In this document: one piece after another, positions 61,521 through 64,000 of the stretch
Layout of the letters: each line of letters starts with the position of its first letter
How positions within the stretch are numbered: position 1 is the stretch's first letter
Assembly (NCBI GenBank): GCA_013397695.1
Contig: VYZI01000054.1
Location: 459,296-523,295 of the forward strand
Origin: Centropus unirufus
Taxonomy: Eukaryota; Chordata; Aves; Cuculiformes; Centropidae
Direction of reading: 5' to 3'
DNA length: 64,000 bases
Position numbers and translations under genes: made by a program
The notes under the pieces: generated by a model
Told to the model about the DNA's origin: nothing
The model's input: only the letters and a program-made list of their open reading frames with translations
The model's database searches: none

Positions 61521-64000
61521 AGGTGTGTAGAGAGACATCAAACCAAATACTTACACCATAGGTGCAGTCACATCTAATTAGAATTATGTGACTCTTTAGA
61601 GAAATATTATATCTTTGGCTGTAAAGTTTCTTTCAACTAGAGCTGCAAAGTCCCTTTTAATGTCATTGGAAGAATCAGGAGGAAAAGGAATTGAACTGGA
61701 GGCCTCAGGATTGCACACAACTAGAATAATCTTGTCCAGTCAGAGAGGGGACAGTAGACACAGGCCATAGTGAGTGAAGAAGAGTGGAATGTACACACCC
61801 CAAACAAAGCGGTTAAAAGTAGTTCATGGCAAACACACTGGTCCACATCTCACCTTGCTGTGTCCCACCTGGGACTCGCCCTATAAACTGCCATTTTTCA
61901 CATTACCCATTCTTTTCCAGTTCCATGAGGGAAGTCTGTGGGTGGACGTGACTTGTGATCCTGCTCGAACACCACTGATGGGCCAGGAACAGCACTCATG
62001 ACTATTGCTTCATGTTTATTTGCAGAATGCCAGCTACTATCTCCCCTTAGCAACAGTTAATTTCCAAGCGGTGCCCTTTGCACAGATAAGGCACAGCAGG
62101 GGCAAGCAGGATCCACTGATTTATTGTGGTTTTGCTGTAGGGTGGGTAGCAGAGATAGTCTCTCAGAGCCTTGAGTGAAGATTTATGATGTATAATAGAG
62201 ACAGTTTCTTAAAAAAAAAAAAGACATCTGGTCCTAATTCTTGATGTTATAAAAAAAACCCCACAGAAGTCAGGCATGTGAAGCGTCAAGGTTCATGTGA
62301 TTTCTGCTCTTCAGCTACTATGGGATGAGCTCCTCAAGGAGATGCTGCCCACGACATTCCCATGGGAGATGGGAAGAATGAAGTGCTGGCAGCAGCCAGT
62401 GAAGCAACCACACAGAACTGAACAGCCTCCAAAAATGGGGGAAAACCACGAGTGAAACCAGCTGGGCACAAAGAAGACAGAGAGGACAATCCTGCCAACA
62501 ACACTCTGTGCTTGCTTAGTCCATGTTGGTTGCCTGGCACTAAAACCAGGTGCCACAGCCAGAGATTTACTGGTTTTATTCTGCGCAATAGCTGAATTTA
62601 CTGCCTTAACAAAAAAAAAAAGAAAATCCTTCCTGGAGGGAAAGTATTTGTTGAAAGATATAGTAGGAGCATAGTACACAAAAGAGAAAGTTTCCAGAAT
62701 GTCCTACATAAAACAAATGTGCCCTGGGGCTTATTTTAATAATTCTTCAATTATTGGCTTACTGGTGGCTGATTTAGTCCAGGCCATTGAGATGTTTCTA
62801 ATGGAAATCATTAATTCATCACGGAGATGACTTCCAAGAACCTAATCACACAGATGAAAACAAACACATGTTCATGCTAATAATGAGAGCTCCAGTGAAA
62901 GAGGGAAGATTTTATGTATCTGTTATTTTAAAAGGTTGATTTGCTCCCGAGTCTTAACAAACCAGGCTGGCCAGCTGTCAGGCATTCTGTTTTTCACTGA
63001 GAGTGTCCCATGGCCCTGGGAGAGATTTTAAATATCCACTTATACATATTACTCCAAGGCAGTTGCTAGCCTAACACTTTACACAGTTTCCTTGGCACAG
63101 AAAATTAAAGTCTCCAGCTAATTCTTCATTAATCAACACAAGTAGCTTCACGGTAATTTTATTTTCAAGATTGAAGAGCAAATCAGCACCAACAAGCAAG
63201 CCCTTATAATTCATGCTCAATATTTCAGGAGTTTGTGTTGCTATCACTGTGTCTATTTCCGTAATATCTTTTAATAGGTGAATTAGTGATGAACTGTAAA
63301 AGCTGATGTTTGAAAAAACAAAAAAAAACCCCATGACTGATACAACAAATAATCAAACTTAGCTGGAAAAAAAGGAGAAAAGCTGAATTGGTCTCAGATG
63401 CAGTAATTTGTGGAACTTGTATCCAGCACCAAAAGCCCATTTCAGCACAGTTCAAAGAATCCTCTCTATCTCCCAGCAGGTACCTAGATCATCTTCTCAA
63501 GGTCAAACCATCAGTGTGAGGATGGCAGTGGTGCTGGGGAAGGACACAGTGACACTCCTGTCCATCCCGCACACCACCATAAAAATCACCCTCTCAGGAG
63601 TAGCACCCCAAAGGCAGCTCCTGGAAGGCACCATCCCCAAGAAGAGTAGGCAAAGGACATCATTCCCCTTTGCCCCAAGGCCCCCAGCCTCCAAAGCATC
63701 CAAGTAGCATCCTGAAGCTTTGAGCTCTACATCCTGGGCACTGTAATTGTATAATTTCCCAATGTTTCACATTTCATACTTACTGCCCTGAAAAATCCTA
63801 TTCATGTGCAAGTCCCAAGCAACAGCAAAAATCTAAACTGTAGAACTGCACTAGCTTCTGATTACAGCCAGCAAACTGATCCTCACAGCTCAGTCTTGCT
63901 GTTCCTTGGGAGACCTATGACAGATGACGACCCCAGGAGAGTTCTTTCTTCTTCTGCAACTTTGGGCAAGGCACTAAAGGATGAACCTAAAAAGGGACAG

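Overview
The window looks like a piece of a bird genome. The interspersed repeats are almost all CR1 LINE fragments. Several carry the typical avian 3' end (a run like TTCCAACCT followed by a short tail like ATTCTATGATTC), and a few are much older amniote copies. No Alu, L1 or B-type elements were seen. The CR1 copies around 21.6, 53.5 and 60.9 kb suggest a bird outside the chicken lineage, but I hold that weakly. Two runs of N (2226-2285 and 28855-29294) mark it as a draft assembly.

One protein-coding gene is supported: CAMK1D, calcium/calmodulin-dependent protein kinase ID. It lies on the minus strand and spans at least 11869-50003. Eight consecutive coding exons can be read with matching phases and GT/AG splice sites. 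They encode the kinase from about human residue 101 to the stop codon: the catalytic loop, DFG, the activation loop with its CaMKK target threonine, the C-lobe, the autoinhibitory and calmodulin-binding segment, and the Ser-rich tail. The exons for the N-terminal ATP-binding lobe were not found between 50 and 64 kb, so the 5' part of the gene lies beyond the right edge.

Layout: 1-11868 is CAMK1D 3' UTR and downstream flank, with one CR1 copy and several microsatellites. From 11869 to 50003 the exons are separated by introns of about 0.6 to 10 kb. From 50004 to 64000 lies the 3' portion of a large upstream intron, the most CR1-rich part of the window. CDC123 or CCDC3, the neighbours of human CAMK1D, were not recognised here.

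No operon, CRISPR array, integrated virus or evident new biological system is present. The points most worth checking are a 7-codon in-frame insertion in the CAMK1D tail with an alternative short C terminus at the same exon, two CR1 copies whose 3' flanks also look alike, a 93-base tract of only A and C, and a few repeat-poor AT-rich stretches that could be conserved non-coding elements. All splice junctions, repeat calls and comparisons were read by eye; comparisons with human CAMK1D rest on recall of that protein.
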